This document shows, piece by piece, positions 18,410-28,100 of a stretch of 64,000 nt of DNA (position 1 is its first letter; every line of letters begins with the position of its first letter). The translations under genes and the position numbers were made by a program. The notes beneath the pieces are model-generated. The model was not told where the DNA came from, made no database searches, and saw only the letters and a list, made by a program, of their open reading frames with translations. The stretch comes from JAUIJL01 sp965366625 (GTDB lineage Bacteria; Acidobacteriota; Thermoanaerobaculia; Multivoradales; J023). The stretch is taken from the NCBI GenBank assembly GCA_965366625.1, contig CBDUGP010000040.1, forward strand, positions 5,163 to 69,162. Reading direction: 5' to 3'.

Positions 18410-21400
18410 ATGGAGGTCTTCCGTTCCTCAGCCCCCACGGATCCCCGAGGCCTTCCTTCGGGACTGCCCTCAGCCATCGGGCCCTACCGCATCGACGCTG
18501 AACTCGGGCAGGGTGGCATGGGGGTGGTCTACGGCGGTCACGACGTGCGTCTCGATCGGCCGGTGGCGCTGAAGCGAGCCCATCGGTCGGGCTCCGATAC
18601 CGCGGAGGTCCGGCGCCGACTGCGGCTCGAAGCGCGGTCACTGGCCCAGCTCGACCACCCGGCGATCGTCCGCATCTACGATTTGGTGGAGGACGCCACC
18701 CAGGACTGGATCGTCATGGAGCGGGTGTACGGACGGACCATGGCGGACCTGGTCGAAACGGAAGGAGTAGCAGAGGCCGGGCTTGCCGTGGATCTGGCGA
18801 GGCAGATCGCCGAGGGGCTGGTGGCGGTCCACGGGCATGGGATGCTACATGGCGACCTGAAAGTCGAGAACGTGATGGTCACCTCGCCCGAGGGAGGTAT
18901 TGCCGGCCGCGTCAAGATCCTCGATTTTGGACTGGCGGGCTCTCCCCGAGAGTGCGCCGACTCCGCTGATTCCACAAAAGAGGCACCTCGCCCGTTGGTG
19001 GGTACGATTCGCGCCCTGTCGCCCGAGCAGATCATGGGCGCCGAGGCCGACACCCGATCCGACCTCTTCGCCTTGGGTGTCCTGCTTTACGAGATCCTGA
19101 CGGGGCGCTCACCTTTCTTGGCCGGGAGCCTCAAGGAGACCGCAACTCGGATCTGTGTCGCACAACAAGCGCCTATCGGCGAGCTGAGGAGCGAGAAGGT
19201 CCCCGAAGCGCTCTGCGCGCTGGTGGAGGATCTGCTGGCGAAAGAGCCCGAGCTGCGTCCCACCGGTGCCGACGAGGTGGTGCGGCGCCTGGAGCGGATC
19301 ATCGGCGAGCTTCCTGCCGAGCTTCCCCACGGGCTTCCTGAGGCGGATCCGGGAGCCGTAGATCTCGCCGAAGGCCGGGCCACGGCGGAAGCTCTCGCCG
19401 CTTCGACCCTAGCGTCACCCCGGTGGACCCTACATCGGCAGCCGCTACCGCCTCTCCCGCCTCATCCCTACCCGGTGCTCTTGCCCTACACCCACCCCGC
19501 GCTGATGGCCGGCCGGGAGCTGGAGCTGGAGACCCTGCGGCTCAGCCTCCGGCTACCCATACCGATCTTCGGCCTGGGAGCCCCTTCGGGCACGGGGAAG
19601 AGTTCGTTCGTGCTCGGTGGGCTGGTGCCCGCGCTGCGCGCCGACGGCCGGCCCGTGGCCGTGACCCGGCATCCCCGGGAAGCAGAGGTTGCCACACACC
19701 TCCTGGAGCAGCTGCTCGACGGCTTCGAGACCGGCCGGGCCCAGCACTCCTTCGACCCGGACTGGCGAGAATTCGTGCGCTGCCTCGGGGTCGTCGAAGA
19801 GCTCGCCGGTGAGCCGCCGCTGTTGGTGCTCGACCAATTCGAGACCGTGCTACGCGCTTCGTCGGACGTGGCGCGAGCTCGGTGGGGCCTGTTGATGGCG
19901 GCCACGGCCCAGCGCCGGCCTGGGATCGAAACACCACCTTGCCGCTGGCTGCTGGTGTATCGGCAGGAACTCTTCGGCGAGCTGCTCGCCTGGCTGGGCG
20001 ACGTCCTTGTGGAGACAACCGCGACGGACGGCGAGCTGCCGTTTCTACCCCACGATCTCTCAGGTCCTGATCGTTTTTCCGGCCTCACCTTGCGACCGAT
20101 CGCCACGCCCTCGCCCGGCGGCCACGACCCCCTCGCCGAAGCCGAGGCGGCGTTCCGGGCGATCATCGAAAAACCCCTGGGAATCCCGTCCGGCGAAGGC
20201 GACGTGCCCCACTACGGGCTGCGCTTCGCCGACGGGCACGCTGGGCGCCTGGCTCGGGTGTTTGCTGAGGCGCGGCTCGCCCGGCCCGAGGCCCCGCTGG
20301 TGCCCGAGCTCCAAGTGGTGCTCGCCCACCTGGTGACGCACACCGACCAAGACGGTCACATAAAGGTCCCGGAAAACCCGGGGACGGTTCTCGAAGAGGC
20401 CCTCGACGACCACCTGCGCCGGGCCCTGGCCCTCGCCTTTCCCATGGGCTCGGGAAATCCGGCGGTGATCGCGACCCGCCGCGCCAAGGCCCTTCTGGCG
20501 CTGCGCGAGCTAGCCTCAGAGACCGGCCGTCGTGATCCGGGGTTGCCGGTGGCGGACCTGGTCCGGGCGATCGGTCCAGGGGGCGAGGCGATCTTGGAAG
20601 AGCTCGCCACGCCGCTGACCCGGTTGATCGTGCTCCAGGACTCGGGCTCCGGCCCCTGCTACATGCTCTCCCACGATCGCATGGCGGAGATCATCGTTCG
20701 CAGGGTCGAAGAAGAGGGACGGGGGGACCCGCTACTGATCGACGGCGATCTGCTCGCCCTGCGTCGCTTCGTCGCCCTCGAGACCGCGCTCTACGGATCC
20801 CGCAGCTCGGACGCCGGGGCGTCCCGGATTCCCCGGCGGCATTTCCGGCGCATTGCGGCGCATGCCGAGGCCCTGCTCTGGGACGAGCCCAGACGAGCCT
20901 GGTGGGCGGTCTGCCGGCGCCGGCGCCGGGCCGATCTCGTCCGTCAGGCGTTCTTGGTGGCGGCAGCAACGGTGGTCCTGGCCCTGGTGGGATGGGGAAC
21001 CTGGAGCCGAACCGAGCAGATTCGCGGGCACCGAGCCCTCTTGGACCAGGTCGTCGAGGGAGAGCCCGAGGAAGCCTTCCGAGCCCTGGCCCGGTCGGCG
21101 GAGACGGGGTCGCTCGACGCGGCTGTGCTCGCCCTGCTCCATCGCCGCCCCCGGGCCATGGAGGTGCTCGAGCAGGGCCTCGGTGGCGTGGCGGAGCCGG
21201 AACGTACAGACCTCGTGCTGCGGATCGTGGAAGGCGCCTTGCCCTGGGTGGGGGAGTCGCCGGACGATCCGGTGAGGATCGCCGCCCTGGCTTGGGCCCT
21301 CGACTTCTGCGTCGGTAGCGAGAAGGGCTCGGCCGGCCGCGCCGAGGCGGCTCGTTCCCTGCGCGATCGGCTGCTGGAGCCGCTGCGCCGGTTGCGGCCA

Positions 21401-22081
21401 CCGCCGGAGATCGGCACCGAGGATCCGGACTGGATCCGGGTGCCGGCGGGTACCTTTCTGATGGGCAGCACCCCGGAGCGGGGACTGCCCAAGGACGGGC
21501 CTCAACACGAAGTTTCGGTATCGAGCTTCCGAATGCTACGTCGCGAGGTGACCAGCGCCGAGTATCGCCGGCTCGTCCCCACCCACGACGGAAAGGACCT
21601 GCTGCCCGCCGGCGGAGTGACCTGGTACGAAGCCTACACTTACGCCGCCTGGCTCGGCGGGCGCTTGCCCACGGAGGCGGAGTGGGAATATGCCGCCCGC
21701 GCCGGGTGCCCCTACCCTTATTGCACTCGGGCCGGCCGGCCGACCGGCGTCGACGAGGTGGCCCGCACCATTCGCACCTCCGTGGATCGAGAGAGCGGGG
21801 CCGTGCGACCGCTGGAGGTGATGCGCCTGGAGCCCAATCCCTGGGGGCTCCACGACGTCTACGGCAATCTCTGGGAATGGACCGCCGACTGGCATGCCGG
21901 TTATGCCGCCGCTGCCCAGACGGACCCGTGGGGTCCCAGCCGGGGTGGCAGGCGGACAGTCCGGGGGGGCGCCTATTCCGGCTCCGCCGACTGGGCGACC
22001 GCCACGTTTCGCCACGGCTTTCCGCCGGAATTCCGATTCGGCAGTCCCGGCATCCGGGTCGTGCTCGCCGCCGGAGAATAG
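18410..22081 (+). CDS. Ser/Thr kinase - STAND ATPase - FGE-sulfatase fusion
   Basis: 1223 residues. The kinase (about 24-300) has the glycine loop GQGGMGVVYG, the VALK lysine and ILDFG. Its catalytic loop is HGDLKVEN, with Gly in place of Arg of HRD, as in kinases not switched by activation-loop phosphorylation. After the bridging PYPVLLPYTHP segment comes a STAND-type NTPase with P-loop GAPSGTGKS (about 390) and acidic motif LLVLDQFE. A membrane helix lies near 845-862. The C-terminal 220 residues are an FGE-sulfatase (SUMF1-like) domain (VPAGTFLMGS, then PTEAEWEYAARAG, then GNLWEWTADW and RGGAYSGS). The Cys pair of true formylglycine-generating enzymes is not seen, so this end may bind a ligand or act on another substrate. 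A second STAND-FGE protein lies at 25118-28393. Confidence 0.9.
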   Translation: MEVFRSSAPTDPRGLPSGLPSAIGPYRIDAELGQGGMGVVYGGHDVRLDRPVALKRAHRSGSDTAEVRRRLRLEARSLAQLDHPAIVRIYDLVEDATQDWIVMERVYGRTMADLVETEGVAEAGLAVDLARQIAEGLVAVHGHGMLHGDLKVENVMVTSPEGGIAGRVKILDFGLAGSPRECADSADSTKEAPRPLVGTIRALSPEQIMGAEADTRSDLFALGVLLYEILTGRSPFLAGSLKETATRICVAQQAPIGELRSEKVPEALCALVEDLLAKEPELRPTGADEVVRRLERIIGELPAELPHGLPEADPGAVDLAEGRATAEALAASTLASPRWTLHRQPLPPLPPHPYPVLLPYTHPALMAGRELELETLRLSLRLPIPIFGLGAPSGTGKSSFVLGGLVPALRADGRPVAVTRHPREAEVATHLLEQLLDGFETGRAQHSFDPDWREFVRCLGVVEELAGEPPLLVLDQFETVLRASSDVARARWGLLMAATAQRRPGIETPPCRWLLVYRQELFGELLAWLGDVLVETTATDGELPFLPHDLSGPDRFSGLTLRPIATPSPGGHDPLAEAEAAFRAIIEKPLGIPSGEGDVPHYGLRFADGHAGRLARVFAEARLARPEAPLVPELQVVLAHLVTHTDQDGHIKVPENPGTVLEEALDDHLRRALALAFPMGSGNPAVIATRRAKALLALRELASETGRRDPGLPVADLVRAIGPGGEAILEELATPLTRLIVLQDSGSGPCYMLSHDRMAEIIVRRVEEEGRGDPLLIDGDLLALRRFVALETALYGSRSSDAGASRIPRRHFRRIAAHAEALLWDEPRRAWWAVCRRRRRADLVRQAFLVAAATVVLALVGWGTWSRTEQIRGHRALLDQVVEGEPEEAFRALARSAETGSLDAAVLALLHRRPRAMEVLEQGLGGVAEPERTDLVLRIVEGALPWVGESPDDPVRIAALAWALDFCVGSEKGSAGRAEAARSLRDRLLEPLRRLRPPPEIGTEDPDWIRVPAGTFLMGSTPERGLPKDGPQHEVSVSSFRMLRREVTSAEYRRLVPTHDGKDLLPAGGVTWYEAYTYAAWLGGRLPTEAEWEYAARAGCPYPYCTRAGRPTGVDEVARTIRTSVDRESGAVRPLEVMRLEPNPWGLHDVYGNLWEWTADWHAGYAAAAQTDPWGPSRGGRRTVRGGAYSGSADWATATFRHGFPPEFRFGSPGIRVVLAAGE

Positions 22082-22092
22082 CCGGACGCCTC

Positions 22093-22962
22093 TTACTCCC
22101 AAACGTAGCTGTCACCGAGATCGCAGATCTGACCACACTGCGGCAACGAGATGGCTCCCCTCGACACCGGGCAGGCGCAGTAGGCGTAGCGCGAGCCCGA
22201 AGCCGAGCCTGTATTCTCTTCATATTGGCAGGGAGCCGTCATGCAGCCGGCGAAGAGCGTGTCCTCGCAGCTCGTGGTGCCGGAGTTGTAGTCGGAATCC
22301 ATCCCGAGCCCAAAGGTGGAGATAAGATCGGCACCGGGAATCAGCGACGTCGCGGCGTTATTGGGATCTTGCCCGCTGATGTACTCGCAGACGGGTGCGA
22401 TCGTGCCGGTGCAATCGCCGCTGCCGAGTGTGCTGCCCTGGGGACAATTACCCATGTTGAGACAACCCGAGCCGTCCGTGCCGCAGGCCTCGATCGTCTC
22501 GTAGTAGACGCCGAGGTTCATGATGGCGTAAATGTTGACATAGCTAGGCCCTTCAAAAACCTTGCATTTGCAGTTGGCCATGGTGCCGTCTTCGTTCAGC
22601 TCGCAGGGCATGGGAATATTCTCGGAGCTGGTGCCCGTGGGCCACGGAGGGCCGGAGTAGTGGCAGTTGGCGTAGGTCCCGGTAGGGCAGTAGAGATTGT
22701 TGGATTCGGCGCCCACCCCGGCGCCCGACCAGGCGGGGCCGGAGCTCGTGGTCCAGCAGGTCGTGGGGCAGAATGGCAGGTTGTCGCAGTCGTCGCCGCA
22801 GTAGGGCGTCACATCGGTGCAAACAGTGTCCGGCTGGAATTCCGGACAGATGCCCGATTCCATCGAGAGCGGATTCGGAGGTTGGGCGGCGGCCGCGTCG
22901 AGCAGCCCGCCGAGGAGGACATGGGTGACGAACACGAGAAGGCAGAGTCGAGCGAAATGCAT
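22093..22962 (-). CDS. secreted cysteine-rich protein of unknown family
   Basis: 289 residues. The ATG at 22962 is set by GGGAGA upstream and by the signal peptide that follows (FARLCLLVFVTHVLLGG, ending at DAAAAQ). The mature part contains 23 cysteines in short clusters (for example CPEFQ, CGDDC, CPTTCW, NCKCK, CACP), implying many disulfides and an extracellular place of action. I recognise no domain. It converges on the kinase-STAND gene with only 11 bases between the stop codons. The lectin and pore-former-like genes follow on the same strand further upstream, so it might belong to the same secreted set, but 267 bases separate it from the lectin gene. Confidence 0.8.
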   Translation of the reverse strand: MHFARLCLLVFVTHVLLGGLLDAAAAQPPNPLSMESGICPEFQPDTVCTDVTPYCGDDCDNLPFCPTTCWTTSSGPAWSGAGVGAESNNLYCPTGTYANCHYSGPPWPTGTSSENIPMPCELNEDGTMANCKCKVFEGPSYVNIYAIMNLGVYYETIEACGTDGSGCLNMGNCPQGSTLGSGDCTGTIAPVCEYISGQDPNNAATSLIPGADLISTFGLGMDSDYNSGTTSCEDTLFAGCMTAPCQYEENTGSASGSRYAYCACPVSRGAISLPQCGQICDLGDSYVWE

Positions 22963-23229
22963 GGTTTTCTCCCTATTTTCAGAAATGGTTTCAGAGGTCG
23001 TGTCGGCAAGGCTCGGAATTTGACCCTTCCAACGTCTTTCCTTGCCCCTCGGAAGGCTGGCCAGCCTCCCGGCTCGGCCGCGCAAACGTCTCTTCCTAAG
23101 ACTCTTGGAGATGCTGCGCGGGCAAGCCAGGATCGCTCAAAAGGATCACATCCTAAGTGTTGGGTGGGGCAGTTTCCAACCGTTGAGCCCAGAATCACGA
23201 GGCCCGAGCAATGTTGACGGGATCGGGCT

Positions 23230-23652
23230 TCAACTCTCCTGCAATACGACGCCAATCGCGTCGATTACTTTCCCAGAGCGGCCAGTGAAACCTGCAATTC
23301 GTGTCTTCTCCGTTGCCTCGTAGACAGCGGTTACGTCACCACCGTCGCCACCGAATCTGCGAGGCCCTTGCAGTTCGCTGTGGATTGTCAGAGAGTCCAC
23401 TTCCGTCCCGTGTCTCACTTCAATCTGGGTAATGTAATCTCCCTCTTGTAGTTTGAACTGCCCATAGTGATCTCCGCCGCCTCCCCCGTGCTTCTCCAGT
23501 TCTCCGGTGTCCAAGATCATCTGGACGGAGTCGACTCGCTTGCCGTACCAGACACGGACCTCTTCAACTCTGGAATTGGGCAGTGGCTCGTCTGCGAACG
23601 CTTTTGCTTCGCCGTTATTACCTCCAGAAGGGCCTTGATTTAAGTTTCTCAT
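23230..23652 (-). CDS. jacalin-like lectin
   Basis: 140 residues, with AAGGAG eight bases before the ATG. Residues about 25-140 match a jacalin-related beta-prism fold. They have the paired glycine-rich loops HGGGGGDHYGQFKLQEGDYI and RFGGDGGDVT, each followed by the strand pattern ITQIEVRHGTEVDSLTI or GKVIDAIGV. Jacalin-like domains bind mannose- or galactose-containing glycans through these loops. No signal peptide is seen, unlike the gene upstream. It starts 45 bases after the stop of the aerolysin-like gene on the same strand, so the two are very likely co-transcribed. The suggested role is the glycan-targeting half of a two-part toxin, or an immunity or decoy lectin. Confidence 0.8.
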   Translation of the reverse strand: MRNLNQGPSGGNNGEAKAFADEPLPNSRVEEVRVWYGKRVDSVQMILDTGELEKHGGGGGDHYGQFKLQEGDYITQIEVRHGTEVDSLTIHSELQGPRRFGGDGGDVTAVYEATEKTRIAGFTGRSGKVIDAIGVVLQES

Positions 23653-23697
23653 GCCATGCTCCTTTATTTACTTTAGATAGAATCGGTGTCAATAGAT

Positions 23698-24747
23698 CTA
23701 TGTATCACAACTCGGATCCTGTACATTCCCAAAATAGTATTTTTGAGTTTGAACAGCGGACAAGATCTCGGCATTGGAGACGGTTGATTTGTCATGGACT
23801 CGACTCAGCTTGAGCCAATCCACGATTTGCCACATGACGTATCGGGCGCCGGGCGCACATCCCTTCATCGTAAATTCGACCGATGTCGTCCGCGTAGTGT
23901 TGGCTAGTGAAGACCTGCTAAAATTGATTTGCAGCTCTTCGGAGAGCTCCCTCGAATCGGTGATTGACTCCGAGCTCTCGACACCTCCACCCAAACTGGC
24001 ACCAGAGAACTCAACACCTAGACTCATGTTGGCGCTCGTGGCTTGCGTCGTCTCGGTGCCAAAGGTCCAGCCGGTCGTTTCAGCTATCGAAGCCTGCGAG
24101 AAACTCTCATAACCCAATGTTATCGAGGCCGTCTGAATCTGGGTATCGTTAGAATTTACCGTCCACCCAGCTCCACTGACCGACTCGTACCGCTGATGTC
24201 GTGTGAGAAGGTAGCCTTTCTCTTTATCAGCCAATAATGACAAGAAGGAATCGCAGTGCTCGCGTATGAGATCATTGTATAGGTCGAATCTAACGTGGTC
24301 GTCTCCCCAATACTCATCACTGGAGGGCGTCGAGGAGCTCGAGCAAGCCTCGGCAACAACATCGAGATCCTTGGAGGTCAACTCCTCGAGAGCATCTATA
24401 TAACTTTCCGAACAATAAGTACCACCTTTGCGCTTGGATATATCGCACACATCATCCAAAGCATCGTGAGCAAGCGCGCCGATTCTATATTGTTCATCCT
24501 CGATCTCCTTGTCCAGCTCTGGGTCGCGCACCTGATCACCGGACAACTTGACATCGCCGACGGGGTACCATTCTCCGGGTGAAACTACAGAGCTTTGCTG
24601 AGCCGGGTCAGGCTCGAGCACAAGAGGAATATCGACAAACACGTATTTATAACCTGTAGCTTCCGAATAATTGAAGAGTTCCTCCCCCAAAACCGGGGTG
24701 GTCCAAGTTACCAACCAGAAAGTCAAATGCGCTAAATGTTTCAACAT
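23698..24747 (-). CDS. secreted aerolysin/ETX-MTX2-like putative beta-pore-forming protein
   Basis: 349 residues, GGGAGA upstream of the ATG, signal peptide to about residue 21 (TTPVLG). After an acidic helical region with four cysteines, residues about 195-300 are Ser/Thr-rich alternating strands (GYESFSQASIAETTGWTFGT, SANMSLGVEFSGASLGGGVE, then SLANTTRTTSVEFTM). This is the pattern of the aerolysin/epsilon-toxin/MTX2 insertion domain, whose amphipathic hairpin builds a beta-barrel pore. The gene is markedly AT-richer than its surroundings: 47% GC counted by hand in 24241-24300, against 75% in 25501-25560. This suggests acquisition by transfer. It shares an operon with a jacalin-like lectin, a domain fused to aerolysin modules in natterin-like proteins. 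The fold is inferred from pattern, not from a search. Confidence 0.6.
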   Translation of the reverse strand: MLKHLAHLTFWLVTWTTPVLGEELFNYSEATGYKYVFVDIPLVLEPDPAQQSSVVSPGEWYPVGDVKLSGDQVRDPELDKEIEDEQYRIGALAHDALDDVCDISKRKGGTYCSESYIDALEELTSKDLDVVAEACSSSSTPSSDEYWGDDHVRFDLYNDLIREHCDSFLSLLADKEKGYLLTRHQRYESVSGAGWTVNSNDTQIQTASITLGYESFSQASIAETTGWTFGTETTQATSANMSLGVEFSGASLGGGVESSESITDSRELSEELQINFSRSSLANTTRTTSVEFTMKGCAPGARYVMWQIVDWLKLSRVHDKSTVSNAEILSAVQTQKYYFGNVQDPSCDT

Positions 24748-25061
24748 GCTTTCTCCCTGCTCAAGGTGAAGGTTTCGCTACTTTCAGACGGAACTCCGTC
24801 GCTCGAATCATCGCCAATAAAATCTTTCTCTCGACCAGTCTAGATAGCAATGACCGTGCCAAAGCACAGAGAGCCGTCCTCTACCCCATACGATCCTTTT
24901 ATTTTCTGGAAATCTTCACCCAGACGCTCGAGCAGGCGGGCCTTGTGACACACGGAATCCCGTCCGAATGTGCTTTGCTCGAATGATCGCCTGTGTCGAG
25001 CTGTGTCAGTGCCGGGCTCGAACCGATAGCGGCTGTGTCAGAGGTGTGTCAGCCGGATCGA
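24748..25061. other. AT-richer spacer upstream of the pore-former-like gene
   Basis: No gene is seen. A short direct repetition of GTGTCAG/GTGTCGAG around 24995-25050 is too weak to name. Promoters for the minus-strand toxin-like operon should lie here, but no convincing box was found. Confidence 0.4.
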
Positions 25062-25112
25062 AATTCCGATTCGGAAGCCCAGGCATTCGGGGCGTCTTGC
25101 CCTGGAAACCGG
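25062..25112 (+). pseudogene. short remnant of an FGE-sulfatase C-terminus
   Basis: The + frame reads KFRFGSPGIRGVLPWKP, matching the last residues of the kinase-STAND-FGE protein (EFRFGSPGIRVVLA, ending at 22078) at both protein and DNA level. No other part of the gene is present. It lies just past the 3' end of the converging STAND-FGE gene and looks like the scar of a lost paralogue or of recombination between copies. Confidence 0.65.
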
Positions 25113-25117
25113 CGGTC

Positions 25118-28100
25118 TCAGGGCAGGGGTCGCTCGAGGGGCACGGCCACCCGAAGACCGATCTGCGGAATCCTGGAGTGTGGAGCGTGCGCGCCCCTCC
25201 GTGACGGACCGATGAGGAACCGGGTATATACCGCGCTGCTGCCGCGGAAGCTCCGGAGCCGGCCGGGAGAGCCGGCCGGCCCCGGCGGGTCCGTCGCGGG
25301 CTCCTCGGAATAGGGGCCGGTCCAGTCTGCGGTCCATTCGTGTACGTTGCCGTGGATGTCGAAGAGACCCCAGGGGTTGGGCTCGAGCTGCCCTACCGGT
25401 TTGCGGCCGGGCTCACCGCTTTTTGCATCCACGGAATTCCTCGTCCACCAGGCCACCTCGTCGACCTCCGCCTGGCTGCCGTCGCCCTTACAGAAGGGGT
25501 GCGGGCAATCGCCGCGGGCGGCATATTCCCACTCCGCCTCACTCGGCAGCCGGCCGCCGAGCCAGGCGGCGTAGGTGTAGGCCTCGTACCAGTCGATATA
25601 GCCGGCCGGCAGCTCGGCGGCGCCCGGAAAGGAGTAGTCCGGCATCAGCCGGCGGATCTCCCCGACGGTCACCTCCCGGGCCTGGAGACGAAAGGCCGAG
25701 ATCGTCACCCGGTGTGCGGGCGTTTCCTCGAAGGGATCCCCGTCCGGCTCCTCCCCCGGGTCGAGTCCCATCCGGAAGGTGCCGGCCGGAATGACCACCC
25801 AGCCCGAATCGTCAGGGACCGGAGGTGGAGGAGGAGGGCGTGCTTCGCGCAGGGGCCGTAGCAACTCGGCGCGCAGAGCTTCCGCACGGCTTCGCAACGC
25901 CGCCTCGGGCCAGGCGAAGAAATCGAGGGCCCAGGCGATCGAAGCGATCCATTGGGGATCCATTGGCGCCGTCTCCCGCTGCAGCGGTAAGAGCCATTCC
26001 GTCGCCCGCAGCACGGCGGCGCCTCTAGCCTCGCCGTCGATACCGCCCAGGCCCCGCTCCAAAATGTCGAACGGCGCCCTCCGCCGGGCCAGCCGTTGGA
26101 AGATTCGATCTGCGTCGACCCCGAGCTCGGTGCTCAAGCTGGCCAGTGCGGCGAACGAGGCTTCTGGATCACCGCGCTCGACGGTATCGAGCTGCTCCCG
26201 AATCTCGAGGATCCGGCCCGTCCACAGAGCCACCACCAGGATCAGCGAGGCGACCACCCCCGCCGCCACGGTGAAGACCTTCGCTGCCCGTCGCTGTTCT
26301 CGGTTCCGTCGCTCGAGGCAGGCCCGCCACCAACGGCGACCGGGCTCGTCGAAGAGCAGGCAATCGGCAAAGCGCTCGATCTCGCGGAGCCGGCTTTTGG
26401 AAATCGCGGTGGCCTGCTCCTGCTCGCCGGCTGAGAAAAGCCGACACTTCAGGGCCACGAAACGCCGCAAGGCGAGGAGGTCGGCATCGATACCGAGGCC
26501 GGCGTAAGTCCCTTCGTCATCAACCTGGCGGACGATCACCTCGGCCATACGATCGTGGGACAGGCGATAGACGGGCTCCTCGGCCTCCGCTCCAGCCTCC
26601 GCCGTCGACTGCAACAGAACGATCCGCGTCTGCGCGGTGGCCAGTCGCTCGAGCACGTCGCGTCCGTCGTCGCCGATCGCCCTTGCCAACACACCGGACG
26701 TCTGCCCGGCGCTGAGCCGGCCGTCCAGGTCTGCCAGCTCGCGCAAAGCCAGGAGTGCCCGCGTGCGTGAGAGGCGCGACTCGGATCCCTTCGTCGCCGA
26801 GTAGCGACTCGGGAAGGCGAAGTCGAGGGAACGCCGTAAATGCTCCTCGAGGGCATGATCCAGAAGCGCCGCCGCATTCTCCGGCACTCGAACCTCGACG
26901 ACGGTCCCTTCGGCTCCCGGTCCGGCCTGCTGGAGCAGGTGGGCCAGCACCACTTGCAGCTCGGGGGCCAGCGGCGCGTTACGCCGCGCGATACGAGCTT
27001 CGCCGAAGAGACAAGCCAGTCGCTCGGCATGTCCCGCGGCAAAGCGATAGGGGTAAATAGGGGTGCCGTCATCTCCCGTCAGGGTGAGAGGTTTTTCGAT
27101 CACCTCACGGAAGATCTGTGCTGCGGCCTCGGCCCGGCCTTCCACCTTCGGGGGCGGCGTGCCGAGAGCCGGCAGCGACCACGACTGGAAACGGTCGGCG
27201 GCCCCGAGATCGCGGGGCAGGCTCACCCCGACGGGTCCCCGGGAAAGGAGATCCTTGGAAAGATCACGCAACCACTCGTAAACTCTTCCGTGGAATTCCC
27301 GGCGATAGGCGAGAAGCCAGCGGCAGGGAGGCTCGCCGAGGCCGCTCAGCCTCTGTACCGAAGCGGCGAGCAAGGAGGCGACGACCCCACGGGCCTGACG
27401 GGCGCCCTGATCGGCATCGTCTCCGGCACCGAAGAGGCATTCGAGCTGGTCGAGAATCAAAATCGGTGGAGCGCCTGTGCGATCCCGGAGTTCGCGCATC
27501 CGATCTACAAAGCCGTGGCAGTCTCTGTCGTCGATCGGCGCCGACTCGATCACCAGATCACCGAGCAGGCGGCGAACGAGCCCCGGCTCCAGCGCCCGGC
27601 GCTCGAACGCCACCGGCCGACCTTCGGCCCGCAGGCCAGGTACCAGGCCCCCGCCGAGGAACGAGCTCTTGCCCGTGCCCGACGCGGCGTGCAGACCGAG
27701 GATCGGCAACGGACGTTCGAGGAGACGGACGATCTCGCGAAGCTCCCGATCACGGCCCGCCAGGAGATCCGGATGGGTGTATGGCAGGAGCACGGGATAG
27801 GGGCTCGCCGGCAGGGAAGGCGGAGGCCACCGGCGCGGGCCGGTCTCCCGAACCGTGCTCACGCGTCCCGCCGGCTGGGCCGCCGCCGGCCTTTCCCCTC
27901 CAGGGTTTCCGCGCGAGCGAATGGCGGCCAGCGCCTCCCGGGCCTGGAAGCGGAAACCCTCGAGATCGTCAGCTTCGAAAAGAGCCGCGAGCCGTGTGAG
28001 CTCGGCTCGGAAATCCCGTATCACGGAGTCGGCGAGAGGATCGTCTTCCACCCGCTCCGCGGCGCTTTCGTCGGCGGCCATCAACACCGTCACCGGCAGG

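Noticed and set aside
20691..22223. 510-codon minus-strand ORF opposite the kinase-STAND-FGE gene
   Set aside because: Arg/Pro-rich shadow of a high-GC gene; the + strand has complete domain motifs.
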